Of a stretch of DNA of 64,000 nucleotides, positions 48,430-61,900 are shown one piece after another. The stretch is from positions 744,001-808,000 of the forward strand of contig NC_051099.1 in the NCBI RefSeq assembly GCF_901709675.1. Reading direction: 5' to 3'. The DNA comes from Syngnathus acus (Eukaryota; Chordata; Actinopteri; Syngnathiformes; Syngnathidae). Below the pieces are notes generated by a model. The model had not been told where the DNA came from and made no database searches. It was given only the letters and a program-made list of their open reading frames with translations. The translations under genes were made by a program, and so were the position numbers. Positions within the stretch are counted from its first letter, which is position 1, and each line of letters begins with the position of its first letter.

Positions 48430-48700
48430 TGAAAAGTGCTGCTGAGCCTCGGGGGAGTGAGTCTTTTTGTTGCTGTTGGCGCCGTCCGTCCGTCCGTCCC
48501 TTTCATTCATGGGAAACATGATAATAGTCGTTCCGTCATCGCACTTTTCGGACTAAAGCTGCGATGTGGACCCAATCGGCGCTAAGGCAAAAGAACCTGA
48601 CGCAGACAGTGAAATCTAAACTCGTCTCGCCATCCGACGGGTGGTCGTCGAACGGACGCCACAGCAGGAGCAAGCTGAAGTGAGGTACTTGTGCTTCCTC
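48430..48700 (+). promoter_or_regulatory. arhgap32: candidate CpG-rich promoter or first non-coding exon of arhgap32
   Basis: About 20 CpG sites in 200 bp, including GCGCCGTCCGTCCGTCCGTC and GGTGGTCGTCGAACGGACGC, standing out from the AT-rich surroundings. A donor-like GAG|GTACTT follows near 48683. It lies about 4 kb before the first arhgap32 coding exon. No link to that gene is shown directly. Confidence 0.35.
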
Positions 48701-48796
48701 TTGTGTACGCTCATGTTACCTACCAGCTTGTCACGTGGATTGTGTTTGTTCTCCATTGCAGCATATTACTTTCAGCCACTGTTTAAGGAGCAGACA

Positions 48797-48836
48797 CAGT
48801 CAGTCAGTCAATCAGTCAGTCAGTCAGTCAGCCAGT
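48797..48836. repeat. (GTCA)n microsatellite
   Basis: About ten CAGT/GTCA units with two substitutions. Confidence 0.9.
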
Positions 48837-48839
48837 CGA

Positions 48840-49640
48840 GTCTGCACATGTGAAATGGCGTGCATGTGTGAAACTAACCCCACTCACTGGCTTGGCTAAT
48901 CGGATCCACCAGCAATGGGGAGAGGACCCCTTTATTTGGGCTTCTGTTCTGCTCGATCTTCTTCTTTATTGTCATTGTTGTTATTATTATGACAGTCATT
49001 TTTGTGTTCTGCTGTTCATGCTGTCTGTCGTGATGTCTGGTGGGTCAAGCAAGTACAAGGAGTATTATTAGTTTAGTTTTATATGTTGCAGTATGATTTT
49101 GCTCTACTGTAAGTTATTGCGTTTTTTAGTATTATTTTACCGATTGCAATTTAACATGGTTTTGTTTTCCAGGTTCTCTAACAGCAGCAAATGATTCATT
49201 TGTATGACAAAAACAAGATTTATTCGACAGGAATGTTTTAGTCTTGTAAGTTAGGCTCAACTATTTGTGGAGCCCTTTAAAACAACTATCGCTGCATGCA
49301 AAGTGCTGTCCGTGAAGCAAAGTCGTACAACAAATGAGACAGTTGAAAGTAATAAATGAATAACAGAAACAACAGTAAAATACCAACATTTCTGAGTCTG
49401 GAGATAAGTAAAAAACAAAACAAAACAAAAAACAATTAAGCCATAAATACTGTGTATCATGAATGAGGTGAAGAAATCATATATTTCTATTGGACATTCT
49501 CTTATCAAATGATCGGACTTTTAAATACGTCCCTGGATCTCTGAGCGAGTGTGTTATTTGATCCAAAATTCTTCAGGCTTCTTTTTCATAGCATATTAAA
49601 TTAGGGCTTCATCAAATATACACCCAGGCCTTTAATTCTT
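48840..49640. other. intergenic, nothing recognised
   Basis: AT-rich DNA between the candidate arhgap32 promoter and a transposon remnant. No gene, RNA or notable repeat is seen. Confidence 0.6.
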
Positions 49641-49649
49641 ATTTAACTA

Positions 49650-49815
49650 CCGTAATTTTCGGACTATAAGTCGCGGTTTTTTTCATAGTTTGGGTGGGGG
49701 GGCGACTTATACTCAGGAGCGACTTATATACATATATGTTTTTTTTCACTTTTTTGGGCATTTTATGGCTGGTGCGACTTATACTCCGGTGCGACTTATA
49801 GTCCGAAAATTACGG
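49650..49815. mobile_element. 166-bp element with perfect 25-bp terminal inverted repeats
   Basis: Both ends are CCGTAATTTTCGGACTATAA plus GTCGC, in inverted orientation, with no mismatch over 25 bp. The interior repeats GCGACTTATA several times, so the whole can fold into a long hairpin. This sequence type is very common in fish genomes. No target-site duplication is obvious and there is no coding capacity. Confidence 0.8.
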
Positions 49816-49992
49816 GAGTCAGATACAAATACAGAAATGATCTGCTTCAGCATTAGGAAATGCCTAGCTTAAAGGCATGCCGTTGCAAGCAAAAACATTT
49901 CAAGAGGACAAAGTGTTTGCCAAATATTTCCCTGGTGCAACTCTTCATAGCTGGTGAGACAGATTCATGACTTAATGGATCCAACCTGCAGT

Positions 49993-50090
49993 GTCAAGTC
50001 AAGTCAAGTTTATTTGTATAGCCCTAAATCACAAGCAGTCTCAAAGGGCTTCACATCGACACAAATTGACAATTAATCTGATCTTAAGTT
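49993..50090. mobile_element. dispersed teleost repeat fragment
   Basis: GTCAAGTCAAGTCAAGTTTA and TTTGTATAGCCCTAAATCAC followed by GTCTCAAAGGGCTTCACA match the wording of a very abundant fish interspersed repeat. The family is not assigned and the boundaries are approximate. Confidence 0.6.
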
Positions 50091-52681
50091 CCCAAATGTG
50101 CATAGCACTTCTGCCATGATTGCAGCAATAGTTGAGGAGCCACGCACGCTTCATCAGTTTTTGTTTTGCTGTCTGGGTCACGGTTCAGTATGTTCTCGGT
50201 GTAACTGCGGTGCTTTTTTTTTTTTTTCTTCTCTCCCCTGAGAGCCATGTTAGCATTCCAAGCATGTTGAAGCTTGATGTGATTCAATTCCACCCTTTAG
50301 TTGAATGTGTCACTTTGATCTGGAGTTATTAATCCTTCAGTCTGTACTTTGCGGCAACATTTACTCGTCTCGTCTTGTTATTAAAGTTACGCGGCCGTGT
50401 TTGCATACATCCAAAGATGCCGTTTGCTGCTCACGTCCCGATTGGCTGAAAAGCAGACGAAACATTCCCCCAAATTCATGTGGACAACTACAGTTTGCTT
50501 TTTGTGATGTGATGAATTTTTTTCCCAAATGGTCTTTCTAGTCTTTCTTTTCGACACAAAAGTGGCCAATCTCTGAAAGCTTTCCTTGTCTGTCTCTGTG
50601 TTGGAGGCCATACACAAATCCAGCCTTGACCTCTGACCCCAGGCTTTGGATACTGCTGCATTGTGAGGGTCTTGGCATGCACTGCAGTTCCTTTGCTCAC
50701 GCTCTTTAATTGTGCCAAGCGGCCGGGCTGTCTTCAGACCTTCTCCTCTCCGTGCAAGAGTCTTTGCAAAGGCAGTGTGAAAAAGCATCTCCCGCCTGCC
50801 CGTGGCCTCAGAGGGGGTGCCGTGACATTCCCAAAAGAGTTGCCAGTTTCCCATAAACAATCCTGGCATTGACACAGACGCTGATTAGGAAATTGTCAAG
50901 GTATCCCCCCCCCCCCCAGTGGTGGCTGAATGAGATCAGGATTCAACAAAATGGTGTCCATTCATGACTTGGCCTGGCAACGACTTTTGTTAGTAATTGA
51001 AATCACCAGCATTCAGGCGCTCATTGATTTTTTGGAACGAAACAACATCATGTTCGACCATGTAAAAAGTCTTGAGAACATTTGAAACACTCTAATTATG
51101 CAAGTTCCTTTTGGACCAAGCAAAATGAGTTCTTTTAAAACAAAAAAGTGCAACTATAGCCATTCAAGTATGCTTTCCTTGTATAAACAAATGGTGGATT
51201 GAATATGAATGCATAATCATGTTTTTTTTTGACAATTATGCCAACTTTGTAATCCTGAAGAATAGAATGACAATAGGATATAATAAATGCTTTAGAATGT
51301 TTACCTTGTGTTGCCTTGTATTGGCTGTCACAAGATTGACGCTTTTTGCTCTGCATTATTACAACTCGCTGGCCCTTACATGACTTTTTAAATCTCATAA
51401 GCTCTGCTCGTCATAAAATCCACATTTAAAGGGCAGTTAAGGAGATTTTATGAACAGTTTTTTTATTTTATTTCAACTCTCCTAGTGTATGAATGTTTCC
51501 TTGCTACGTAATTCTTCGTGTAACCTGAAATGCTTCTATAGGGGCACTTTAAAGAAAGACGGCGGGCGGGCGGGCGGGCTGGCCTTGCTAAGTAGAGTTG
51601 TCTAGTTGCTCGCTAGTTGGACCATCCAGTGGCCTCATTACTATTGTGTGAATTAGGTTGATGGGTGTCATGATGCATTCGGGTCAATGTTTCATGCCAA
51701 TCGTGTTGTAGCACTCGGCAAATATTGGATTTCTACCTGAAATCTTTTTTCGAAACAATTCTTCCTTGCACATGCCGAAAAAGCTATTGTACAGAGAAGT
51801 TTCCAGCTATCAGCAAATAGCAGGAGTTCCATGAAAGCAAATCCTAGTCCTGTGAGACATCTTAACTAAACAAGGCAGCAAATGGAGCATGTTAATGACA
51901 TGCAAAGAGCATAGCTACGCAACTGAAGACTTGTCGGGCAAGTCTCGTATGTTTACACAATACGTGTGGTTACGTCATGGCTGAGTTTATGGAGTCAAGT
52001 GACAGTTGCCTATTTTGTGATCATCACACAGCTCAATAAGAAGAAGCAGCTGCTGCTTTACTGTGTTGTATGTGGATCCTCTCCTCCCACGCTTCTCGCT
52101 CCTCGCCCGCCCGCCCGCCCCCTCCCTCCCCTCCTTGGCGTGTGCAATGCATCGTCATTGATGATGAGGAAAACCGGCATAGGCTTTTCCCTCTTTATAC
52201 GTGCACAGAAATTCCCAATTGTTTTTTGAGATCATTCCATTTGTACGCAGCAGGCTGCTAGAAATCATTTGGTCAAAGATCGAGAGAGGCACGTCAGGCA
52301 CTACCGAGCTGTGCGGCTAATATGTCTGTTTAATTGTTGATTGATACGCTGGCAGAACTCTGCATGTGAGGAAAGCAAGAGGAATGATTGGATGCATATG
52401 CTTTTCTATCATTTCAACACAAATGACACTTTGCCATGTTGTGCGTCTGTCACAATGGTGGACACCCCCCGGCTTTCCTTCTTGCGTCTATATCGATGAT
52501 TTATTTGATCTCATCTGTCTTTTTCCCTCCCTCTTTTCTCTCTATTGCTCCCCCTGCCATTTTTCTGGCAGCCAGGCAGGCAAGCAGGCAAGCAGGCTGC
52601 ACATCTCTCTCCCTCTCTCTCTCTCCCTCTCTGGACTTCTCTGGCAGGCAGGCAGGCTCCACATTGCGGTGAGTCAGTATC
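50091..52681. other. intergenic region and possible alternative 5' end of arhgap32
   Basis: No separate gene is seen. There is a C run (50906-50918), (GGGC)n near 51562-51580, a GC-rich pyrimidine block (52076-52140) and a CAGG/CT-rich stretch (52566-52660). The last two lie just upstream of the first arhgap32 coding exon and could be its promoter and 5' UTR. Confidence 0.45.
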
Positions 52682-52776
52682 ATGGAGGCAGGCAGCGGGG
52701 CTGCCGCAGCGGTGGGGAGTGCAGCACTTGGACTGCTGGGAGCCACATCCACGTCCAGCCTTGACATCTCGGACAG
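52682..52776 (+). CDS. arhgap32: arhgap32 coding exon 1
   Basis: Residues 1-31: MEAGSGAAAAVGSAALGLLG, then ATSTSSLDISD. Low complexity, Ala/Gly rich. The donor ACAG|GTAGGG in phase 2 joins exactly to exon 2. A consensus donor GCG|GTGAGT sits 13 nt before the ATG. Confidence 0.8.
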
Positions 52777-55700
52777 GTAGGGCCACACGCAGCACCAACT
52801 CGAGTGAAGCTACCGCCGTTGCGCAACTTAGGAGAGGACCACACCTAAAGGTTAGGCTTAGTTTGCTTGGTGGCTGTCACAAGTGCTCATAGGATTGAGA
52901 AGCAGATGTCAGCTTTCTGTTTGTGTGCTTGTGCGGGCTGGGCTGGGCTGTGAGTGTTGATGACAGCAGAGGGTGTTATTTGGAATTTGTATGGCTCAAG
53001 GAGAAATGATAGCAATATCTGCATGCAGGGGAGGAGGTTGCTCCACACACATGTAGCTGAATTAGTCGAATGAATTTGCACCGTCACCATCACCGCCACA
53101 TCCCTTCAAGCAACTATTTGTCATCTTCTTTTGAATGCAACTAGCAGCTCAATTACCAGCGTCTCTATTGACAGCCCAAGTGTATTAGCTTTCAGCTAGT
53201 TACGTCATTGCTACACCAACACCTCGATATGCTCCGTGCACTGTCATCACGCGTGCAACCTCGAGCCTTGCCCAAATGCTTTATTGCTCGCACGCAAATT
53301 CAAGGACATTTTGGCCCAAATACTGTTGGCAAAAGGGGCTAGTGAAATTCTTCTGGTTTGTTTGTGGGCACATGCTTTGGAGGCATTTTCATTCACTACT
53401 GTGTGCACGTGGGATATGGTCACATCCAGATGACATTTCATGCCCAACTAAGCTCAGCTCTCTTTTGAAATCTATTTCCTTTTGACAAACCTCACTTAGT
53501 TTCAACCAATGACTGCATATTGGTCTATAAAACAGACCTACAATCCTTCTTCTTCTGTAAATGCCAATCTGAATATCAGTCTGTAGTTTGATGGAGCTCA
53601 GTCCCCACCTGCTCTCAGCACATTGTTACAACAGTCCTGAACTAAGTCGAAATCCTGCCCCGGGGTTACCATGGCAGCAGTAGCTTAGCATACATTAAAT
53701 AGTCGTTCAGCATTATGACAAAAAATGAAGGTTTAAGGGGGGATGAATGGGACGGGGTCAAGGTGCAGGATGTCATGTTCCAATACCTTCATCAGCATTC
53801 TAACATGCAATCCAATGAAAGCGGTAGTTTCTAATGTGCACACAGGACTCAATTGTATTGAATGGGTCAGTGCATTTCCATAAAATGGCACAAGTTTTTG
53901 GGAGTTAAAGCTGATCTTTTTTTTTCTGCTGGCCTTCTGTAGCTGCTGCGGCAGCAGATGGGCTCCATTGAAAATGAATGAGGGGGCTGCGCTGCGTTAG
54001 CATGGCCGAAGGCAGTTTTGCTGCATCAACAAAAAACGCTCCATATAATCCCTCTTTTTACTTCAAAACTAGTTCATATCACAGAGGAGCTTCTATTTGC
54101 ATTCAGTGCTCAGTAATCTGGGTTAAATAACCTAGTAAACTGTGGCATACACAAAACCCACACGTCAACTTCAAATGACTTGTGCTGCATGAATTCAGGT
54201 GTAGACAGACACAGGCAAGCAACACGAAAGAATTTCATTCCCCGAGATTACTTCTGAGTAAACAAACATGGCGGACAAAGGAGCGACACTTTTTGGTTTG
54301 TTTGTTTGTTTATAGCAGGGGGGGGGAGTGCATCTGCAACATTGCTTTACTCATGTCACATTTTTGATGGTAATGATTGTTGTGTTTGATGCACGCACGC
54401 AGGGGCCTTGGACTTGGACGACATCTGGAGGACGACGATACAGTGCCTGAACTGGCTCACATTCATCCCAGAGAGAGACCTGACTGGGAAGAGACAATTA
54501 GTGCCATGGTTAGACACTCAAATAAACACACACACACACTCCGTTCGTCATGATGGTGTTTTGAGCTGTGGGTCGTATCCTTGGTCCTATTTTATTGAGA
54601 AAGAAAAGATGCCGTCTAAAGAGACAATGTGTGCTCTGCTGCTTGAAACACTAGCACGCATGGAAGATGATAGCTAGCTAACTGATGCGTTGCTGCTCTT
54701 TGCACAAATATTTATCGACTTTTATTCTCATTTCATTATTTCAACAAGGTCCATCCTGGAGAGAAAACACCAAAGATACGTTTTTTGTCAAATACACCGC
54801 CAATCGTTTTTTTCTAGTCTCAGGTTTGGGTTTGACTTCTTGCAAAAGTATGGTGAAAATGAGGCCGTCTCCATGGTAACCTGCAGACGTGCGTTGTTGG
54901 AATCCAATGCCTTCTTTGACTGGGCAAGAGGGAGAGAATCAACTAGCACACCGTGCTAATGAATATTGGATTTAGAGGCCTTTTCCGTCTACTTGTCTTG
55001 ATTCAACATTTTATAGTGCACTTAGTCTCGACCAGAGTAACTTCCATTATTCATGTCTCTGGTGGTTAAAGGAAGTGACAAGAAACGCTCAGCAACTGTT
55101 AACTGTCACGTCCGACCCCTAACACGGTGTTGCTCATGATTAGGCCTTTGCTGTTTTTCCACTTTCTTAAATTGTCATTCTTTTTTTAACCATAGATGAG
55201 CAATTGCAGTTATTTTCAATGAAATGATTGTTTTTTAATACTGGGATATGGTTAGGCACTTAAAATGGTCCTGGATAAAAGACCTTTTTTTTTTTTTCCT
55301 CTCTCAACATGACCAATTCATTTAAAAAATGCCCACACCTTTCCGACTTAGTGGGCCTTTGTCGGAGTAAGATGGAGTGCAGCGCCAGTGAACAAGTAGG
55401 TCATTTGCTCCATGTGGGCTGCTGGACACATCCAGTCAGCTGCTACCAAAAAGAAAAGATGAGTGTGCTAGCAATATCTTGATTTTTTTTAAAAGTGAAG
55501 ACAATTTGCAATTTTAGTACTGACATGAATTGGATTTGTCTTCGCGGGCCACACAAAAAGGTGTGGCGGGCCGTATCTGGCCCCCGGCCGGCCGCGAATT
55601 AAACGTGATGTCATCTACAGTATATCTTCCATGGATTTAAATGGACATGTAAAGTGCCAACACGGGGGCCATTTTGCCGCTCAGATGTTTGGTTTTCAGG

Positions 55701-58700
55701 TCAACACCTAATTCACTAATCCAACGCTCGGACTAAAATGTGCTGGCGTTGCCAGATAATGCAAGCGTGGGCTCTCTGGTGCGCACACGCTATCTATCAG
55801 CTATGCTGGAAGGTAAAGAAAACACACGGCTTAGCTTTAGAAGAATTGGAGGCGTTGCGCGTGGGTGGCTACACTTCTATATACGGTTCTCCGAGCGGGG
55901 AATTGGTTCTCAGGCATTGCTGTGGAGGTTCCGAACGTTGGGCTAAGTTTCAAAGTAGATGTGTCATGACCATATGCAAATGCCATCAACAGTTTTGAAG
56001 CATGCAATGGGAAAGTGCGCTGCCGACGTTCTGAGCACAAACGACGCTGAGCCATTTGAAGGTCATCCCGACTGAATTTGTCTTGTGAAATTTCAGGCAA
56101 GAAGCGCCGAGTTCCCCGAGATGCGGAGCGAGCCGCTCGTGCGCTCGTCGTGCGGCAGCAGCACAGCCAGCATGAAGGTCAAGAATGTGAAGAAGTGAGT
56201 AGACACAACAGCCTACTATCTATCTATCTATCTATCTGCCTCCGTTCTTTGTTTTAATCATGCGTCTGCATGGCTTCTCGCATTCTATTTCTATCTGCAA
56301 CCTCTTATTACTTTCACTGTATGCACTCAACTAAACTCTGTGTTTTACTCTCGAGCGTTCTGACTGACCATATGCTGTTTTTTCATGTAGACTTTGCTTT
56401 ACCAAGGGCCACTTTCCCAAACTGGCAGAATGTGCTCATTTCCATTATGAAAATGTGGACTTTGGCACGATACAGGTAATGTCATTTTGCTTATTACTCT
56501 CACAATCATATTTGTGTCACAATTCATTGTGAAAGGAAAAAAATCGGATTAAGATTGAAGCTGTCCGAATGAATCCACTTTTGCTATTTTGTCAGACTTT
56601 GTCAGCGGCTTCACCGCTTCTGGGCGGAAGCCAGTAGGGGGCAGCATTCAGCTAATTTGCTGTTACTTGAGAGCGCTTCACCTGCAGCATCATTGTTGCT
56701 GTCATTTGGGGGACAGAATTGTGTGTTTTAAGTGGCAGTTAATGGTTGACATAGTGCATTCCTGGGCAATTTTGCTGATGTGATTTTGCAAAGGTTGCAA
56801 CTGCCCCCCACTGTGTTACGAACTCTGTGTTTTAAAGAGTACGTATTGTCAAATTTCTGCCTACTACGTGACAAATTTAATGACATTAGCCTCTGTTGTC
56901 CGTACATTCTGTTCTCCAACTAACTCTTGCCGTACACGTAGTTATATTTGACTGACAAGCCAGGACAGAGGCACTAGACTATGGTATTTCTCCTCTTTGC
57001 AATCAGCGATTCCCTCCGAAAAGAAAAATGAATTCAGAGCTCTGTCTGTCTGTCTTTTTGTTGAATTTTGAAGCCACTGAAAGGAACTGTTTATGTAACG
57101 ACTGAATGAGTCAAGCCTCTGCATGTGATTCAGCCAAAGATGTGCTTTGCTTCAGAACACATGTCTATTATGTTTACCCTGAATTTGGATAACAGATGTG
57201 GAAGGAAGTGCCATTTTTTTCACCACACCATTCCATTATGACAGCCCGAGTTTTTTTCTTTTTGTGCTGCATGCATGCAGCAGCTAATTAAGAGCGACAC
57301 CTTGGTCAGCCTACCTTGTGGAGCAGCCCCCCCCTGGTGTGGTGCTGCATGGCCGATGCATGCCTTGCATCTGACGTGACAGGTTGTCTGCGCTCTTACC
57401 GGCCATCCATCCTTCTATCGATCTTCTCCTCCCTCATCCCATTGGCTGAGCAACACGACCACATGGTCCCCCCCCGACACACACACACAGAAGACCAAGG
57501 GGTGACGCAAAGGAATGAATTCCCTTCCTTCCCCAGTGAGATCCAATCCATCAACTGTGCCGTGTTGCAGTGAGGCTCGCGCACAGCCAGCCTTGCAAAC
57601 GCCAATTGAAGCCAAAGGTCAAACACGATCTGATTGCTTTTAACTCTCGATTGTTGAGTCTATCAGCGTAGACAAAGCAATGTCGGGCTATTGCCTAGCA
57701 ATAAGATGATGTTGAGCCCCTGTCACATGTTCTCACAAAAGAGATCTGTGGATTTTTGTTTGTTTGCTAAGGATGATGTAACTGTTTCGAGCCAGCCAGC
57801 ACGGCCCCGCTTGGAGAAAACAAAAGAGCAGTTGGCGTGCACTCATTCTCACCCCCCTCCTTTCCATGTTGCCATCCCTTTGATTGTGAATGCTTTGGAT
57901 TTCTCTCATGCAATCTGAGGATTGAGGAAGGCTCAAGTGAAAATGAAGGGGTGTAATTGATTATCAAATTAATTGATTTATATTATTTTTAGTATATATG
58001 ATTGTTATATTTGATTTGTTATATTTGTATGATTTTTTTTTATTTGGATAAACGTTCAATTGTTTTGATCCTTTTTTCAATCAATAATTGTCTATACCTG
58101 AATTTCAGCTTCTCTACAGTAATTAGTGTCCGTTTTTTGTAGCCCTCCATGAAACGGAGCCAATTACCTTTGTGTCGAATCGAAATCAGATATTTGCTTT
58201 TAATTTTGAAAACAACGACCAACATTTTTGCCAACATGTTACGAAGTAAGCCGGAAAGCCAATCATCATTAATTCACGTTTGTGCATTTTCTGCTCGGTC
58301 GGTCTGATTCACAGATTTATCAATGAAATAATTGATAGATTAACTAATGATTCAAATAAAAAAATGGTTAGTTGAGGCCTCTTTGATTATTCATCATTGG
58401 AAGCACAGGCATAAATGTGATATTTTGGCTGTTTAATAGGCCAAAATATTTTCCAAGCAATACCAGGAGAGAAGTATAAATAATGGGTTCTGTCTATGAT
58501 CCAAAGATCTTTCTCTCTCAAGGCCATGCGCATCTGCCCTTCCATGATCTTCCCAGGATTTGGCCACTCAACTGACGCCCAGCTGGTCAATAAGAAACCA
58601 CTGGTGCAAAAAAAAAAAAATCCCCCATTGTTTATTTTGACATTTTCCAAAGTTTTGTTTTGATCTTCAATTAAATGTAAACTTCCTTAAATGCAGGCAG

Positions 58701-58881
58701 GCAGGCAGGCAGCCACGCAGGCAGGCAGGCAGCCACGCAGGCAGCCACGCAGGCAGCCACGCAGGCAGGCAGCCACGCAGTCAGGCAGCCACGCAGTCAG
58801 GCAGGCAGGCAGCCACGCAGGCAGCCACGCAGGCAGGCAGCCACGCAGGCAGCCACGCAGGCAGGCAGCCACGCAGCCACG

Positions 58882-58946
<65 letters not shown>

Positions 58947-61900
58947 AGGTGCCTGTCCCAAAAATGTTGCTTGTGCCTGCGTATGTAATCTAGTGGTGAG
59001 TCTTTTAGTCTGTGACAGATGTTTTGCTGAAATAGAGTAGACTGTGTCTGAAAAGCTTAGCGGATATCTTGTAAGATATCCATGTCTGACGTATTACATT
59101 TTCTGAATGTCACATTACACGCTTGGCTACTGAGACAGAATCACTTGAATATTTGATAAAAGACCTGCAAGTATTGCTTTTTTTTTTCTTCATGTTTTGA
59201 GTTATGCCTACTTGCGGTTTCCTTCATTCTTGAAATACTGTATCTGAGAGGTCAGGTCCCTTTTTTTTTTTGGAATATATAATAAACTGTATCTCTTCAA
59301 GCCATCGCTGAGCATTGGCGAGTAAATCTAACTGGGTCAACATTGGATTAGCATTTTGATATTCTCAAACAGATTGGTGCTCAAGAATAATTAGATTTAC
59401 CTGCGGCCACTCAAATCAAAGTCACATGCTGGAGCAATTTCCCTGTATATCTTTTATTGTGAAAGGGACAAATGCAGTTTTTCTTTTTCTCTTCACCCCC
59501 ATGTACCTCCTGCCCCCTTCATGTCCCTGTTCTTTCTGGCTCTCTCTCTCCCTCCATCCTCTCTCTTTGTCCCGGCCGGCCAACCAGGGAGAGGAAGATG
59601 AGGACACAAGGAGGGGGAGGGGTGGAGTAAGTCCTATGTCAGACAGGGTTGAAGAAGAGGAGGAGGAAGAACGGAGAGAGAGAGAGAGAATAGCGTGGGG
59701 GATTGTGAACACGCGTGGCAGAATCTGCAGAGAAAAGAGCCGCAAAGTTTTGGACTCTCTCTTTCATTTCTGTTGCTGATTGAATGTAGTGGCCACTCAG
59801 TATGATTGTTTTTGACAAGAACGCCCAAAAGCAAAGGAAAGAATCAGGATTGATGGTCACAATGGCAGGATGGCTGCCGGCGGGCGCCAAATGAAGGAGA
59901 TGAAAGCTGTCCTGTTGAGGAATCTACCATTTAAACATCACCTTTACAAGCTGCAAGTATTCCTTTTGCCAGTGTTGTGGAGAGCTAGTCTTGAACGTCC
60001 TCCTGCCCATTGGAATTGCGCGCCTGAAACTGGACTCTGTGGGACGGTATGAGAAAAAGAGACTGGAGACAGGTGTTGGGCAGTAAAGGAGGGGGAACGT
60101 GGCGGTGTGAATCTCCACTGCACCAACGAGAAGGAAGGAAGGAAAGAAAGTGTGACAGCTAACATGGCCAACACATGAAATGCACATTTGACATTGCTGT
60201 GAGTACTCAAGTGTGTCTGTTGTTTTTCCTATTTTTTATGATGAGCAACATGGTCTTGCTATTTTATGGATGTTATGCGTATTGATCGATAAGCGTGACT
60301 TTATTGTACCTAAGATGGAGTGACTCAAGATGAAAGGTGGATATGGTTTCCAGAATGCGAGTGCTACTTGTGCTGGAGCACTCAGTGGCAAGCCTATCGT
60401 GTTATTTCCATTGGAGATCAAATTGCTGTTTTGAGCGCTCTTGTGTTTATGGTTTCCTGCACCGCTGGAAATTTCCGTGTATCTTTAGAAGAACTTTTAA
60501 TAGCATGTGCTTTTAGGGCGCAGCTGTGAGGCAACCTGCTGCCTTTTTTCGAGGTAGGTAGGCACAAAGATTTGAATGCAGGGCTGACAACTGTCATTTT
60601 GGACATTTTAGCCTTCAAGTGCTCATATAGTTGACATACCAGGAGCAACTTTTGGAAGGAAAGTGAAATTGCTGCCAGAGCGTATCACGCTCACTCGCAG
60701 TGGTATTTTCCTTCCAGCGAGCGCCTTGATTCTGTTTGGGAGTGAAAGCAGGCCAAGAAGGATTAGACGGAGCCAAAATCATTTGAAACAAGAAAAGTGG
60801 AACTGATTTGAACTTGTCGTCTTTGTTGAGAAGAACCTTTTTACAAGCTTTGTCTCTTTGTAGCCACGAAATATTGGACATGGCTTTTACTCTCATCTTT
60901 TGAAAAGCATTTCTCAAAGCATCACACCAGAAGAAAGTAGAAAAGAAAATCCTTTTGAACAGAAAAAGTCAAGCTGATGAGGGACCACTGGGGAATTTAG
61001 CCGCTCCCTTCTGATTAAGACGTAATATTCAAAGTGAGGGACCCCCGTTAGCGTGACACCACATCTTATTAACGTCAATCAAAACCTGAAATGCTCATTA
61101 CTGTGTTGTCTTTCAGTTGTCTCTTGGCGATGAACAGAGTGAAGTTACGCGCAACAGCCAAGAGTCCAAGGAGCTTGTGTACTTGGTTCATATTTCCTGC
61201 CAGGTGAGCTTGTCCTCATAAACAATGACACAATTGACACTAACATAGAAAAAATCATCCAAGGGATTTAAATTCAGAATGACTGAAATAGTTCACAACC
61301 CTTTAAAAATATAAAAATTGGTAAAGGCCAAGCACTCTATGTGGCCGCCGCACTGTGACAATCACTAGGGCTGAAATGTTTACGAGTTCCAGGTCAGTTT
61401 CTTGAGTTTCCAACAGAGCATACTTTGTGGTGTAGTCTCTTGACTTCATTATTTAGAATGATCCAAAAACTGAATTATTATGGATAGAAGCTTGGTTTCA
61501 TGTGCTAGCCTTCATCTTCCCATGTCCCAGTTGAACGTGGTTACATTTCTGTTTACACGGCATGTGCATACTAAATGAACCCAAACAAACAGACGTACTC
61601 CAGCTGCAGAGTAGCTTTGCCCTTATTTCCTCTGTTGACATTTTTTTTATTCCAACCGCAGAAGGTATTGCTTTTCCTTGTCCTTGAAAATGACACACAA
61701 GTATGTAGTTGGAAATTCCATCTAGTACTTCAAGCCACTGGAAATATTTGCAATCATCCTTTATATGAAAAGAGACTGCAAATAGTTCCGTTTCGATTTT
61801 GAATAGCAATATTGATTGGTGCAGCATAGTTTAGTTGTGTGGATGGTAACTGGATTCCCAGTATGAAAGTGGGGCAGGCAGTAAAGCTTAATGTGTGTTC

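Noticed and set aside
58691-58993. Repetitive ORFs on both strands over the GCAG minisatellite
   Set aside because: Simultaneous open frames on both strands with 4-12 bp periodicity show a repeat, not a protein.
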